A DNA stretch of 64,000 bases from CAVWDU01 sp963753815 (GTDB lineage: Bacteria > Pseudomonadota > Gammaproteobacteria > Pseudomonadales > Halieaceae). Below are positions 8,623-18,331 of the stretch, in pieces. Both the position numbers and the translations under genes were made by a program. Position 1 is the first letter of the stretch; each line of letters opens with the position of its first letter. The stretch covers positions 1,612,001 through 1,676,000 of the forward strand of contig CAVWDU010000003.1 of the NCBI GenBank assembly GCA_963753815.1. The letters run 5' to 3'. The notes beneath the pieces are model-generated. The model saw only the letters and a list, made by a program, of their open reading frames with translations. It did no database searches and was not told the DNA's origin.

Positions 8623-9584
8623 TGTGTGGTGTATGCGGTTGCAGTGAGGGCGAGACCCGCCTCGATGGCGTGCCCGATACCCGGGCGGGTGCCGGCTCCA
8701 AAACGGCGGGCGTGCACGACCACGCGCATGATCCTGCAGAAGTACCTGCACACGCGCATGGCCATGCACACGATCATGCACATGACCCTGTAAACGAAAC
8801 GCACACGAGCGCACACGACCAGGCTCAGGGCCATGCACACGACCACCACCACGGTCATAGCCAGAGTCACGATCACGCCTCTACCGGGCCCACGACGCTG
8901 CGGGACGACCCGGCCGCGCGCACCCACCTGGTGAAGGTGGAGCAGGACATCCTGCAGAAAAACGATGCCCTCGCCGCCCGCAACCGCGCTCACTTCGGCA
9001 GCCACCGGGTGCTGGCGCTCAACCTGGTGTCATCGCCGGGCGCTGGCAAGACCACCCTGCTGGTGGAGACGCTCAATCGCCTGCTGCCGGACACCACTGT
9101 CGCGGTGATCGAGGGCGACCAGGAAACCTCCGCCGATGCCGACCGGATTCGGGCCACCGGTGCGCCCGCGGTGCAGGTGAATACCGGCCGGGGGTGCCAC
9201 CTCGATGCCGAGATGATCGATCGCGCCTTCGGGACACTGCATTTCCACGACGGCATCCTGTTCATCGAGAACGTCGGTAACCTCGTCTGCCCCGCCGGCT
9301 TCGACCTGGGTGAGGCGCACAAGGTGGTCATCGCCTCGGTAACCGAGGGCGAGGACAAACCACTGAAATACCCCAACATGTTCGCGGCATCCTCGCTGAT
9401 GCTGGTTTCCAAGGTGGACCTGCTGCCCCACCTGGAATTCGACGTCGAGCAGCTCATCGCCAATGCGCGGCGGGTCAATCCCGGCATCAATGTGATCCAG
9501 GTATCCGCCAGCAACGGGGAGGGCATGGACCGCTGGCTGAGCTGGATTGCCGGGGCTGTCGCCATGGCCGGCGCCAGCGCCTGA
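8622..9584 (+). CDS. hypB: Hydrogenase nickel incorporation GTPase HypB
   Basis: SIMIBI-class GTPase that drives nickel insertion. The N-terminal MCGVCGC motif is the high-affinity metal site, so the second ATG (8622) is the likely start. A histidine-rich region (about residues 28-85, roughly 19 His) can store nickel. The P-loop is SSPGAGKTT and further GTPase motifs follow (EGDQETSADADRI, SKVDLLPH). With no hupE permease gene here, the storage region may matter for nickel supply. Confidence 0.95.
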   Translation: MCGVCGCSEGETRLDGVPDTRAGAGSKTAGVHDHAHDPAEVPAHAHGHAHDHAHDPVNETHTSAHDQAQGHAHDHHHGHSQSHDHASTGPTTLRDDPAARTHLVKVEQDILQKNDALAARNRAHFGSHRVLALNLVSSPGAGKTTLLVETLNRLLPDTTVAVIEGDQETSADADRIRATGAPAVQVNTGRGCHLDAEMIDRAFGTLHFHDGILFIENVGNLVCPAGFDLGEAHKVVIASVTEGEDKPLKYPNMFAASSLMLVSKVDLLPHLEFDVEQLIANARRVNPGINVIQVSASNGEGMDRWLSWIAGAVAMAGASA

Positions 9585-9627
9585 CCCGTGACCCAAGCGG
9601 TCGAAATCTGCCTCGCCGGTCACCGCA

Positions 9628-11892
9628 GTGAATCCGATGCGACGCATCCGGGTGCGCGGCCTGGTCCAGGGCGTGGGCTTCAGGCCGCATGTGTATCGCT
9701 GCGCGCAGCGCTTCGGGATCGAGGGCAGCGTTGCCAACGGTCCCGAAGGGGTGGTGATCGAGGCGCGAGGCCACGACCTCGACGCGTTTGTCGCCGCGGT
9801 TCGCGACGAGTTGCCGGCCCTGGCGCGGATCGACAGCCTGGTCGAGATGTCGCTTTCCACGGATTCCTGGTCCGGGACGGCAAACGCTGACCAGCCCGGC
9901 TTTCACATCGGCGAGACCCATGCGGGGATCGTCAACGGCGCCGCCATACCGGCGGATACCGCCATCTGCAGCCAATGCCTGCGGGAACTGTTCGACCCGA
10001 CCGACAGGCGCTATCTGCACCCGTTCATCGCCTGTTGCGACTGTGGCCCGCGTTACTCGATGAGTCGCTGCCTGCCCTATGACCGGGCCACCACCAGCAT
10101 GGCGGATTTCCCGTTCTGCCCCGCCTGTGAGGTGGAGTACGGCGACCCCGGGTCACGCCGTTTTCACGCCGAGCCGGTCGCTTGCCACGACTGTGGCCCG
10201 GTGCTGTCGCGGCCCATCGCAGACGCCGTGCGGGCGGTGGCCGCCGGCGATATCGTCGCGATCAAGGGCATAGGCGGGTACCACCTGGTCTGCGATGCGC
10301 GCAATGATGCCGCCGTCAGGCGCCTGCGGCAGCGCAAGCAGCGCGAGGGCAAGCCACTGGCGATCATGATATTGAATGCCGCCAGCGCGCGGCGCCATGT
10401 GGATCTTGATAGCGATGGCCTCGCGCTGCTCACCGGCCCGCAACGACCGGTGGTGGTGGCGCCGCGGCGCGGGGGCGTCTCGCCGCTGAGCCCGGCGGTG
10501 AGCTGCGGGCTGGATTCACTCGGCCTGCTGCTGCCTTACAGCGGCCTGCACTACCTGTTGTTCCACGCGCTGCTGGGCTCGCCGGCCGGCCACGCCTGGC
10601 TGGAACAGTCCAGCGAACTGGCGCTGGTGATGACCAGCGCCAACCTGAGCGGCGACCCGCTGCTCGCCGATCCCACTGAAGCCGGGGCACGGCTTGCGGG
10701 AATCGCCGATCTCCTTGTACACCACGACCGGGAGATCGCCCGCCGGGTGGACGACTCCGTCGTGCGCTGTGCGCAGGGTAGACAGCCCGTCATCCGCCGC
10801 GCGCGCGGCTTCGCACCTCGGGCCGTTCCCCTGGCGACACAGGGGCCCGCGGTGCTCGCGCTGGGGGCGCACCTGAAATCCACCGTCGCCATGACCCACG
10901 GCGACCGCGCTTACCTCTCCGCCCATGTCGGCGACCTCGATACCCCCGCCGCGGTGGCGTTTCATGCCGAGGTGACGAACGCGCTGCAGGCCGAGCTGCA
11001 GGTGGAGCCGGATTGCATCGCCTGTGACCTCAGCCGCGACTTTGCGTCGACCCGGCTGGCCGAGCAGCTCAGTAAGCGCTGGTCGGTGCCCCTGGTGCGG
11101 GTGCAGCACCACCATGCCCATGCCGCCGCCGTGCTTGCGGAACACGGCATCGAGGGGCCCGCGCTGGCGGTGGTGCTCGACGGCCACGGTGAGGGCCCGG
11201 GGCAGCAGGCCTGGGGCGGGGAGCTGTTGCGCATCGACGGCGCTGCCTTTGAACGCCTGGGGCATTTCGCCCCGCTGCCGCTGCCCGGGGGCGACCGCGC
11301 CGCGCGCGAGCCCTGGCGGATGGCTGCCGGTGTACTGCACTGGCTGGGGCGCGGTGATCAGATCGCTGCGCGCTTTCCAGGCCAGGCCATGGCGCCGGCC
11401 CTGCAACAGTGGCTGCGCGGGGGCGAGTACCCGTTGACGTCCGCCGCGGGGCGCCTGTTCGACGCCGCCGCGGGGCTACTCGGCGTCTGCGAGATCGCGG
11501 CCTACGAGGGCGAGGCGCCGATGCTGCTGGAAAGCGCGGTTGACGCGCCGCGGGCACTGCCGGGCGGCTACACGCTTCACGACGGTGAGGTCTCTTTTGC
11601 GCCGTTGCTGCAGGCGCTGGTGGAGTGCGGCGACCGCGTCGAAGGCGCGAACTGGTTCCACGGCACGCTGGCCGAGGCGCTCGCGGCCTGGGTGGCGTGG
11701 GCGGCCGCCGAGACGGGGCTGGAGACGGTGGTGCTGGGGGGCGGCTGCCTGGTCAACACGCGGCTTGTCTCTGGCGTGCTCGCAGGGCTGGACGGCCGGG
11801 GCCTGCAACCGCTGCTGCCGCGGGAGATGCCGCCGGGTGACGGCGCGATCAGCCTGGGACAGGTGTGGGTGGCGCGGCACAGCGCGCTGTAA
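9628..11892 (+). CDS. hypF: Carbamoyltransferase HypF
   Basis: HypF makes the thiocarboxamide on HypE, precursor of the cyanide ligands. Domains in order: acylphosphatase (VRGLVQGVGFRPHV, residues 8-95); two zinc fingers of CxxC-x18-CxxC form (about 110-190); a YrdC-like domain (about 200-380); and a Kae1-like carbamoyltransferase with the metal-binding HHHAH block (about 400-750). 754 aa is the usual length. The start is the GTG at 9628 or the ATG three codons later; neither has a strong ribosome site. Confidence 0.94.
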   Translation: MNPMRRIRVRGLVQGVGFRPHVYRCAQRFGIEGSVANGPEGVVIEARGHDLDAFVAAVRDELPALARIDSLVEMSLSTDSWSGTANADQPGFHIGETHAGIVNGAAIPADTAICSQCLRELFDPTDRRYLHPFIACCDCGPRYSMSRCLPYDRATTSMADFPFCPACEVEYGDPGSRRFHAEPVACHDCGPVLSRPIADAVRAVAAGDIVAIKGIGGYHLVCDARNDAAVRRLRQRKQREGKPLAIMILNAASARRHVDLDSDGLALLTGPQRPVVVAPRRGGVSPLSPAVSCGLDSLGLLLPYSGLHYLLFHALLGSPAGHAWLEQSSELALVMTSANLSGDPLLADPTEAGARLAGIADLLVHHDREIARRVDDSVVRCAQGRQPVIRRARGFAPRAVPLATQGPAVLALGAHLKSTVAMTHGDRAYLSAHVGDLDTPAAVAFHAEVTNALQAELQVEPDCIACDLSRDFASTRLAEQLSKRWSVPLVRVQHHHAHAAAVLAEHGIEGPALAVVLDGHGEGPGQQAWGGELLRIDGAAFERLGHFAPLPLPGGDRAAREPWRMAAGVLHWLGRGDQIAARFPGQAMAPALQQWLRGGEYPLTSAAGRLFDAAAGLLGVCEIAAYEGEAPMLLESAVDAPRALPGGYTLHDGEVSFAPLLQALVECGDRVEGANWFHGTLAEALAAWVAWAAAETGLETVVLGGGCLVNTRLVSGVLAGLDGRGLQPLLPREMPPGDGAISLGQVWVARHSAL

Positions 11893-11948
11893 CGACGATG
11901 CCGGCCGGGTACCCGGCCATAACGATTGAGCAACCTGAGGTGTGAACG

Positions 11949-12188
11949 ATGTGCCTGGCGATACCCGTACAAATCACTGAACTGCTGGGCGAGAATCGCG
12001 CCCGCGCCTCGGCCGGCGGTATCCTGCGGGAGATCGACACCACGCTGGTTGCCGACCTGCAGGTGGGCGACTACGTCATCCTGCACGTGGGGTATGCGCT
12101 GTCCCGTCTCGACGAGGCCGAGGCCCTGCGCACCCTGGACGCGATCTCCCAGCTCGACAGCGCTGTTGCAGAGGAGGTCTCGCCGTGA
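11949..12188 (+). CDS. hypC: Hydrogenase assembly chaperone HypC
   Basis: 79-aa chaperone that carries the Fe(CN)2CO moiety with HypD to the large subunit. It begins MCLAIPVQI with the essential Cys2. The conserved GDYVILHVGYALSRLDEAEA segment is present. The stop overlaps hypD by 4 bp. Confidence 0.95.
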   Translation: MCLAIPVQITELLGENRARASAGGILREIDTTLVADLQVGDYVILHVGYALSRLDEAEALRTLDAISQLDSAVAEEVSP

Positions 12189-13363
12189 AATACGTGGATG
12201 AATTCCGGGACGGCGACCGCGCCCGGACCCTGGCTCGCGCGCTGCGGGCCGAGGCGCAACCCGGTCGCCACTATCGGCTGATGGAGTTTTGTGGCGGCCA
12301 TACTCACGCCGTCTTCCGCTACGGTATTCCAGACCTGCTGCCGGAAAACGTCGAACTCGTGCACGGGCCGGGGTGCCCGGTGTGCGTGCTGCCCACGGGA
12401 CGCCTCGACATGGTCATGCGCCTGGTGGAGCAGCACCCGGAGGTCATCCTGGCCAGCTACGGCGATATGCTGCGGGTGCCGGGCAGCGACCGCCGCAGCC
12501 TGTTGCAATGCGCCGCCGAGGGTGCGGACGTGCGGATGGTCTACTCGGTCAGCGATGCCCTGGACCTGGCCCGGGCCAACCCGGACCGTCAGGTCGTGTT
12601 TTTCGGCATCGGCTTCGAGACCACGACGCCACCGACAGCGCTGGGCATTCTCACCGCCCGGCGCGAGGGGCTCACGAATTTCTCCGTGTTCTGCAACCAC
12701 GTACTGACGCCCGCCGCTATGGGGGCGATCCTGGACGTCGCCCCCGAGCGGGGCGAGGCTGTCGCCATCGACGGCTTCATCGGCCCCTCCCACGTGAGTG
12801 TCGTCATCGGTTCGGACGCCTACCGCTTCTGCGCCGAGCGTTTTGCCAAGCCGGTGGTGATCGCGGGGTTCGAGCCGGTGGATGTTTTGCAGTCGATCCT
12901 CATGCTGCTGCGGCAGATCAACGAAAATCGCGCCGATATCGAGAACCAGTACACCCGGGCGGTGACCGAGGATGGCAACGCGGTGGCGCAGCAGGTGATG
13001 GGGGAGGTGTTCAGCCGCCGCCCGAGCTTTGAGTGGCGCGGTCTCGGCGAGATTCCCGACTCCGCGCTCGGCATCGCGGAAGACTTCCGCGAATTCGATG
13101 CCGAGGCGCGATTCGACATGCACTACCGCCCCGGCAGCGGCACCCGCGGCTGTGAATGCCCGGCCGTGCTGCGCGGCGCGAAGAAGCCCACCGACTGTAA
13201 ACTCTTCGCCACCGCCTGCACGCCCGAGTCGCCGCTCGGTTCCTGCATGGTGTCGGACGAGGGCGCCTGCGCGGCCTATTTCACGTATGGCCGCTTCCGC
13301 GAGGAGGCCCAGCAGCAACAGGCGGCCCGGCGGGAGTCCGTCCGCCAGCGGCGCGAGGCATGA
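12185..13363 (+). CDS. hypD: Hydrogenase formation protein HypD
   Basis: 392-aa Fe-S scaffold that assembles the Fe(CN)2CO group with HypC and HypE. Family motifs seen are FCGGHTHAVFRYG, HGPGCPVCVLP and the C-terminal cysteine set (RGCECPAVLRG...DCKLF...ACTPESPLGSCMVSDEGACAAY) for the [4Fe-4S] cluster. It overlaps hypC and hypE by 4 bp each. Confidence 0.96.
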   Translation: MKYVDEFRDGDRARTLARALRAEAQPGRHYRLMEFCGGHTHAVFRYGIPDLLPENVELVHGPGCPVCVLPTGRLDMVMRLVEQHPEVILASYGDMLRVPGSDRRSLLQCAAEGADVRMVYSVSDALDLARANPDRQVVFFGIGFETTTPPTALGILTARREGLTNFSVFCNHVLTPAAMGAILDVAPERGEAVAIDGFIGPSHVSVVIGSDAYRFCAERFAKPVVIAGFEPVDVLQSILMLLRQINENRADIENQYTRAVTEDGNAVAQQVMGEVFSRRPSFEWRGLGEIPDSALGIAEDFREFDAEARFDMHYRPGSGTRGCECPAVLRGAKKPTDCKLFATACTPESPLGSCMVSDEGACAAYFTYGRFREEAQQQQAARRESVRQRREA

Positions 13364-14430
13364 GCGAAGCCACGGCGGGCCGCGAGGTCGGCCGACGGCA
13401 TTCGCGGACACTCGACATCGAGTCGGGCCGCGTGCAGCTCAATCACGGCGCCGGCGGCCGCGCCATGGCGGACCTGATAGACACGCTGTTCCGGCCCGCC
13501 TTCGATAACGCGCTGCTCGATCGCGGCAACGACCAGGCCTGCTTCGAGGTGGACGGCGGGCGCATGGTCATGACCACCGATTCCTTCGTCATCTCACCGC
13601 TGTTTTTCCCCGGGGGCAACATCGGCAGCCTGGCGGTGCACGGTACCGTCAACGACCTGGCGATGGGGGGCGCGACGCCCCTCTACCTGACCGCCGGCTT
13701 TATCCTCGAGGAAGGGTTTCCGCTGCGCGACCTGGTGCGCATCGTCGATGCCATGGCGGCGGCGGCGCGCGATGCCGGGGTGCAGATCGTGACCGGTGAC
13801 ACCAAGGTGGTCGAACGCGGCAAGGGCGACGGGGTGTTCATCAACACCGCGGGGGTGGGCCGGGTGCTGCCCGGCGTAGAGGTGTCCGGCGAACGCGCCC
13901 GGCCCGGTGACGCGGTGCTGGTGTCGGGCACGTTGGGCGACCACGGGGTGGCGATCATGTCGCAGCGCCAGGGTCTTCAGTTCGCCACCACGCTGGAGTC
14001 GGACTCCGCGGCGCTGAACGCGATGGTCGCCGGTATGGCCGCGGCGGCGCCAGCCGGCCTGCGGGTGCTGCGCGATCCGACACGTGGCGGCCTCGCCGCC
14101 ACTCTCAACGAGATTGCCAGCCAGTCGTCGGTGGGTGTCCGCTTGCGGGAATCGGACCTGCCGTTGCGCGACGAGGTGCGCGGCGCCTGCGAGCTGCTGG
14201 GCCTGGACCCGCTGAACGTGGCCAACGAGGGCAAGCTGATCGCGATTGTAGCGCCCGAGAGCGCCGAGGCGGTGCTGGCCGCGATGCGTGCGGACAAACA
14301 CGGCCGGGATGCGCGCATCATCGGCGAGGTCATCGACGACCCCATGCGCCTGGTGCGCATGGTGACCGGCATCGGCGGTGAGCGGGTGATCGACTGGCTG
14401 CACGGCGAGCAGTTGCCGCGTATCTGTTAG
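13360..14430 (+). CDS. hypE: Hydrogenase maturation protein HypE
   Basis: 356-aa AIR-synthase-like protein that dehydrates the thiocarboxamide made by HypF to thiocyanate. The N-terminal NHGAGGRAM and the C-terminal PRIC, whose last residue is the modified cysteine, are both present, so the protein is intact. The start overlaps the hypD stop. It is the last gene of the operon. Confidence 0.96.
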   Translation: MSEATAGREVGRRHSRTLDIESGRVQLNHGAGGRAMADLIDTLFRPAFDNALLDRGNDQACFEVDGGRMVMTTDSFVISPLFFPGGNIGSLAVHGTVNDLAMGGATPLYLTAGFILEEGFPLRDLVRIVDAMAAAARDAGVQIVTGDTKVVERGKGDGVFINTAGVGRVLPGVEVSGERARPGDAVLVSGTLGDHGVAIMSQRQGLQFATTLESDSAALNAMVAGMAAAAPAGLRVLRDPTRGGLAATLNEIASQSSVGVRLRESDLPLRDEVRGACELLGLDPLNVANEGKLIAIVAPESAEAVLAAMRADKHGRDARIIGEVIDDPMRLVRMVTGIGGERVIDWLHGEQLPRIC

Positions 14431-14502
14431 CTTTTGTGGCTTCAGGGCCAGATTCGCTTCAGGGCTAAGTTCAGGGCGCAGCGGTGCGGGCATCCTGGCC
14501 TA

Positions 14503-14662
14503 GCAGTCTGTCGGACTTAGGGGTCCGTCGCGAGGCGAGTGGGAGAGCGAGACACTTTTCCGCCCTTTTGAGGCGCATAGTGGTGGCTATGTAACGAAAA
14601 AGGGCGGGAAAGGGCCGCTATCCCGCCGCCGCAGCAGGATCAGCCTAAGTCCGACAGACTGC
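14503..14662. mobile_element. MITE-like element with 19-bp terminal inverted repeats
   Basis: GCAGTCTGTCGGACTTAGG at 14503-14521 is repeated exactly as its reverse complement at 14644-14662. The 160-bp element has no transposase. No clear target-site duplication flanks it. Its right end lies inside the 3' end of the PH-domain gene and supplies that gene's last codons and stop. The likely source is a related insertion sequence elsewhere in the genome. Confidence 0.65.
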
Positions 14663-15046
14663 CAGGGCGGCGAGAAATCCCTGCCTGTCTTCCGGGGACA
14701 GCAGCAGGCGCTTGCCACCGCTGTAGCGGACCTCCAGGCGCTCCAGGGAGAGTGCGGGCGACGACAGCAGCGAATGACTGGGAGTGACCGACTCGATCTC
14801 GGCCAGCGGAATGCGCCAGGAGAAGGGGCCCGACTGCACTGTCAGCATGCCATCCGCCACCCTGTAGGCGGTGGTGAACAGCAGCCACAGGGGAACCCCG
14901 AGCAGGGCGACGGCGAGCGCGGCGGCTGTCAGCAGGGAGAACTGCCCCGCGAGTATCGTGGGGGTGAGCGCCGCTACCAATGCCGCCGCCAGTAGCGCCA
15001 GCAAAGCGTAATACCACCAGTCAACCGCGCTCTTGAACAGCATCAC
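14645..15046 (-). CDS. Bacterial PH-domain membrane protein
   Basis: 133-aa protein with two N-terminal membrane helices (about residues 10-30 and 35-58) and a C-terminal bacterial PH-like domain (SGPFSWRIPLAEIESVTPSH). It overlaps the next upstream minus-strand gene by 4 bp. The last residues (AVCRT) and the stop are encoded by the terminal inverted repeat of the MITE-like element, so the original C-terminus may have been replaced. Function unknown. Confidence 0.65.
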   Translation of the reverse strand: MMLFKSAVDWWYYALLALLAAALVAALTPTILAGQFSLLTAAALAVALLGVPLWLLFTTAYRVADGMLTVQSGPFSWRIPLAEIESVTPSHSLLSSPALSLERLEVRYSGGKRLLLSPEDRQGFLAALAVCRT

Positions 15047-15249
15047 TTCGGATTTGCTTGCAGGGTCCTTGCAGTGAGGTTAGCAACCAGTTTCAGGCCC
15101 AGCAAGTAGACGAGAGTGACGGCGATCAACAGGCCGTCATGGCCGAGAAGGCTGCGCAACGGCTCGTAAAGGGAACCGTAGAGAAACAGCCCCGCAAGCG
15201 CGACGGCGGTATCGCTCCAGTGGCGCTCGGAGGGTGCGCTGGCCGCCAT
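15043..15249 (-). CDS. Small membrane protein
   Basis: 68-aa protein with two hydrophobic segments (about residues 12-30 and 38-57). It overlaps the PH-domain gene by 4 bp and lies 2 bp after the hydrolase gene, so the three form a minus-strand operon. No family recognised. Confidence 0.55.
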   Translation of the reverse strand: MAASAPSERHWSDTAVALAGLFLYGSLYEPLRSLLGHDGLLIAVTLVYLLGLKLVANLTARTLQANPK

Positions 15250-15251
15250 GA

Positions 15252-15953
15252 TCAGGCCCGCTGCGCGGCGAGCCGCTCTGCAATCAATTTGAAGACCCGG
15301 CTGGAAAACCCCATGCCGAGGTGACCATCGCGCACTTCGACGTGCTCCACCGGGTTGTCGGTGGGGTCGATTGCGGCCCGCCAGGCGACGATACCGTCGG
15401 CCTTGCTGTAGATGGAGGTCACCGGCACGGTGATGCGGGTCCGCTCCCGCTCGGCAATGCGCCGCTCGATGTGGTCGAAGTCGAAGCCCTGGGCGCTGTA
15501 GAAGCGTGCCGCGGCGGTGTAGCGGGGGCCACCGACGACCGGTGTCCCCATGGTGATCACGCTGCGAATCTGCCCGGGCAACTCACGCGCGGCCTCGCGG
15601 GCGAGCACGCCCCCCAGGCTCCAGCCGATCAGGTGCAATGATTCGCCCGTGTCAGCGCTGCGTGCGGCAACCAGCTCCGCAACGCGGGGCATGAGTGCCT
15701 CCACGTCACCGCGGTTGGTGCCCATGCCCCAGCCCTCGGCGCGGTAGCCAATAGCGTTGAGAAACCCGCGCAGGGGAATGGTCGAGCGATCGCCGGCGCC
15801 GAAGCCCGGAAACACGATAACGGTTTCACCGGCGCCTCGCGGGCTGCGCAGCAGGGCCGGGGCCCGGGCGACCGAGCGGGCGATTTCCAGCGGCAGGCCG
15901 AACTCGCGCAAGGAATGGAGCGGGGAGGGGGGTGCCAGGGTGTCGGCGCTCAT
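15252..15953 (-). CDS. Alpha/beta hydrolase (lipase-like)
   Basis: The ATG at 15953 (MSADTLAPP) is the preferred start because upstream codons look non-coding. The 233-aa product has the alpha/beta-hydrolase strand VIVFPGFGAGDRST, the nucleophile elbow GWSLGG, and a late HLGMGF that may hold the catalytic histidine. It resembles predicted acyltransferase/lipase proteins of the PGAP1/DUF676 kind. Substrate unknown. Confidence 0.75.
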   Translation of the reverse strand: MSADTLAPPSPLHSLREFGLPLEIARSVARAPALLRSPRGAGETVIVFPGFGAGDRSTIPLRGFLNAIGYRAEGWGMGTNRGDVEALMPRVAELVAARSADTGESLHLIGWSLGGVLAREAARELPGQIRSVITMGTPVVGGPRYTAAARFYSAQGFDFDHIERRIAERERTRITVPVTSIYSKADGIVAWRAAIDPTDNPVEHVEVRDGHLGMGFSSRVFKLIAERLAAQRA

Positions 15954-16192
15954 GGGGTACCTCGGCGTGCTATGCGGGGGAGTGTCAGAGATTTGTACAG
16001 CATGACGCTCGAGCCGGATCACCGCAAGTGGTCGCCCACATTGGGTGGTTCCCGCCGCTCCCGGGCGCTCCGTCGCTGCAGCCAGGCTCGCCCCGGCACC
16101 TGGCCGCGCAGCCGGTGAGCAGTGTGGACACATCCTGCGTATAGTGACGGAAAGGCCCGGTTGGCGGGCCGGCACTGTACAAGGGTAAGTCG

Positions 16193-17830
16193 ATGAAAAC
16201 TGCCGATCTGTTCGTGAAAGCACTGGAAGCGGAAGGTGTGGAGTACCTGTTTGCCATTCCCGGCGAGGAAAACCTCGACCTGCTCGAATCCCTGCGCAAA
16301 TCCTCGATCCGGCTGGTGTTGATGCGTCACGAGCAGGCGGCGGGCTTCATGGCGGCCACCTACGGCCGGCTGACCGGCAAGGCCGGGGTGTGTCTTTCGA
16401 CCCTGGGGCCCGGCGCTACCAACCTCGTCACCGCGGCCGCCTACGCCCAGCTGGGCGCCATGCCCATGTTGATGATTACCGGCCAGAAGCCGATCAAATC
16501 CAGCAAGCAGGGGCATTTCCAGATCATTGACGTGTGCGACATGATGCAGCCCATCACCAAGTACACCCGCCAGATCGTCTCCGGCGACATCGTCCCGGCC
16601 AGCGTCCGCGAGGCCTTCCGGCTGGCGGAGGAAGAGCGGCCCGGCGCGGCGCATCTCGAACTGCCGGAGGACATCGCCAGCGATGACACCGCCGCCGAGG
16701 TGATGCCGGCGAGTGTTCATCGGCGGCCGATCGCCGAGGAGAAGGGTATCAACCGAGCGCTGGAGATGATCCAGGCGGCGCATCGGCCCCTGCTGCTGAT
16801 TGGCGCCGGGGCCAATCGCAAGCTGACCAGCAAGATGCTGAGCACCTTCGTGGCATCGACCGGTATCCCCTTTGTCACCACCCAGATGGGCAAGGGCGTT
16901 GTCGATGAGAACAGCGAACTGTTCCTCGGCAATGCGGCGATCTCGTCGGGAGACTTCGTGCACCGGGTGATCGATGCGGCGGACCTGATCATCAACGTGG
17001 GCCACGACGTGGTGGAGAAGCCCCCGTTCTTCATGGACCGGGACATGAAGGTGATTCACGTCAGCTTCAACAGCGCGGTGGTAGACCCGGTCTACTTCCC
17101 CCAGGTGGAACTGATCGGCGATATCGCCAACAGCGTGTGGCAGATTCACACCCGCCTCGAACCACAGCCGCACTGGAACTTCGACGAGTTCACGCGCTTC
17201 AAGCAGGCCCTGGACGAGCACCTGCTGGAAGGTGTGAACGACGACCGCTACCCGGTGTACCCGCAGCGGGCCGTGGCGGATGTGCGCCGGGCCATGCCCC
17301 CGGAAGGCATCATTGCGCTGGACAACGGTGTGTACAAGATCTGGTTCGCGCGCAACTACCGCGCAGCCCTGCCCAACACCGTGCTGCTGGACAACGCGCT
17401 GGCCTCGATGGGCGCCGGACTGCCCTCGGCCATGGCCGCGAAGATGGTGTACCCGGAGCGGCCGGTGCTGGCCGTGTGCGGCGACGGCGGCTTCATGATG
17501 AACTCACAGGAGCTGGAAACCGCGGTGCGCCTCGGCCTGGACCTCACCGTGCTCATCATCCGGGACGATGCCTACGGCATGATCAAGTGGAAGCAGGCAC
17601 ACATGGGTTTTGATAACTTCGGACTGGACTACGGCAACCCCGACTTCGTCGCCTACGCCCGCAGCTACGGCGCCCTGGGCCACCGCGTTGAAAGCGCGGA
17701 CGAGCTATTGCCCCTGTTGCAGGCCTGCCAGCAGGAACCGGGCGTGCACGTGATCGACCTGCCGGTGGACTACAGTGAGAACGACTACATTCTCAACGAG
17801 CAGCTGCGGGAGCTGAGCCGCAGCCTCTGA
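16193..17830 (+). CDS. Acetolactate-synthase-like TPP enzyme, large subunit
   Basis: 545-aa thiamine-pyrophosphate enzyme. The N-terminal Pyr domain carries the catalytic glutamate in MRHEQAAGF (E47). The central domain is TPP_M-like, and the C-terminal PP domain has GDGGFMMNSQELE and the metal-binding DDAYGMIKW. It fits the acetolactate synthase catalytic subunit family. No small regulatory subunit is nearby, so it may be a catabolic or orphan form. Its 3' end lies about 18 bp from the truncated integrase. Confidence 0.82.
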   Translation: MKTADLFVKALEAEGVEYLFAIPGEENLDLLESLRKSSIRLVLMRHEQAAGFMAATYGRLTGKAGVCLSTLGPGATNLVTAAAYAQLGAMPMLMITGQKPIKSSKQGHFQIIDVCDMMQPITKYTRQIVSGDIVPASVREAFRLAEEERPGAAHLELPEDIASDDTAAEVMPASVHRRPIAEEKGINRALEMIQAAHRPLLLIGAGANRKLTSKMLSTFVASTGIPFVTTQMGKGVVDENSELFLGNAAISSGDFVHRVIDAADLIINVGHDVVEKPPFFMDRDMKVIHVSFNSAVVDPVYFPQVELIGDIANSVWQIHTRLEPQPHWNFDEFTRFKQALDEHLLEGVNDDRYPVYPQRAVADVRRAMPPEGIIALDNGVYKIWFARNYRAALPNTVLLDNALASMGAGLPSAMAAKMVYPERPVLAVCGDGGFMMNSQELETAVRLGLDLTVLIIRDDAYGMIKWKQAHMGFDNFGLDYGNPDFVAYARSYGALGHRVESADELLPLLQACQQEPGVHVIDLPVDYSENDYILNEQLRELSRSL

Positions 17831-17848
17831 GCCCAACGGGTCAGCTGT

Positions 17849-18313
17849 ATCTTTCACCCGCAGCGACAGCAGTTCATTGAACCTCAGCCCGGAGCCGTAG
17901 AGTAACTCGACCATGAGTTTATGCTTGCCTCGCAGCTGATCGAGTATCCTCGCCACTTCGTCATGAGTGAGCACCACGGGCAGACGTCGCGCCGGCCGCG
18001 CGTGCTCGAAGCTGAGCGGCTCGAGCTCGACCGCCAGGAACTTCCTGTAAAGATAGATCAGTGCGTTGAGGGCAATGCGCTGGGTGGCGGGCGAGCACGA
18101 ACGCTGGTGCGCAAGATGGCTCAGGAAGCGGCTGATCTCCTCGCTTCCCAACTGTTCAGGGCGTCGCTTACCGTGAAAAACATTGTAGCGTCTCACCCAT
18201 AACAAATACGTTTTCTCCGTCTGGTAGGCGTAACCCTTCGCGCGGAGATCGAGTCTCAAGCGATCGAGGAAACGCGGCGAATCGAACAGGATTGGTGGTC
18301 GAACGTCGTCCAT
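17849..18313 (-). pseudogene. intI: Truncated integron integrase IntI
   Basis: About 155 codons match the N-terminal half of integron integrases: a SAM-like core-binding domain (RLRLDLRAKGYAYQTEKTYL), the LSHLAHQ region, and the start of the catalytic domain with ARRLPVVLTHDEVARIL and box I GSGLRFNELLSLRVKD, including the first catalytic Arg. Homology stops there. The open frame continues to 17705, but only as antisense of the acetolactate synthase gene. The missing part should hold the IntI-specific insert, the remaining catalytic H/R residues and the tyrosine, so no activity is expected. The gene is divergent from the cassette array, as in all integrons. Confidence 0.88.
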
Positions 18314-18331
18314 GGCCCCACCTGCCTGCAT

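Noticed and set aside
8700..8885. Short CAC/CAT-rich repeats suggesting a DNA repeat element
   Set aside because: They encode the His-rich nickel-binding region of HypB and are fully explained by the protein.
17705..17848. Continuation of the integrase open frame
   Set aside because: The residues are the antisense of the acetolactate synthase 3' end and have no integrase similarity.
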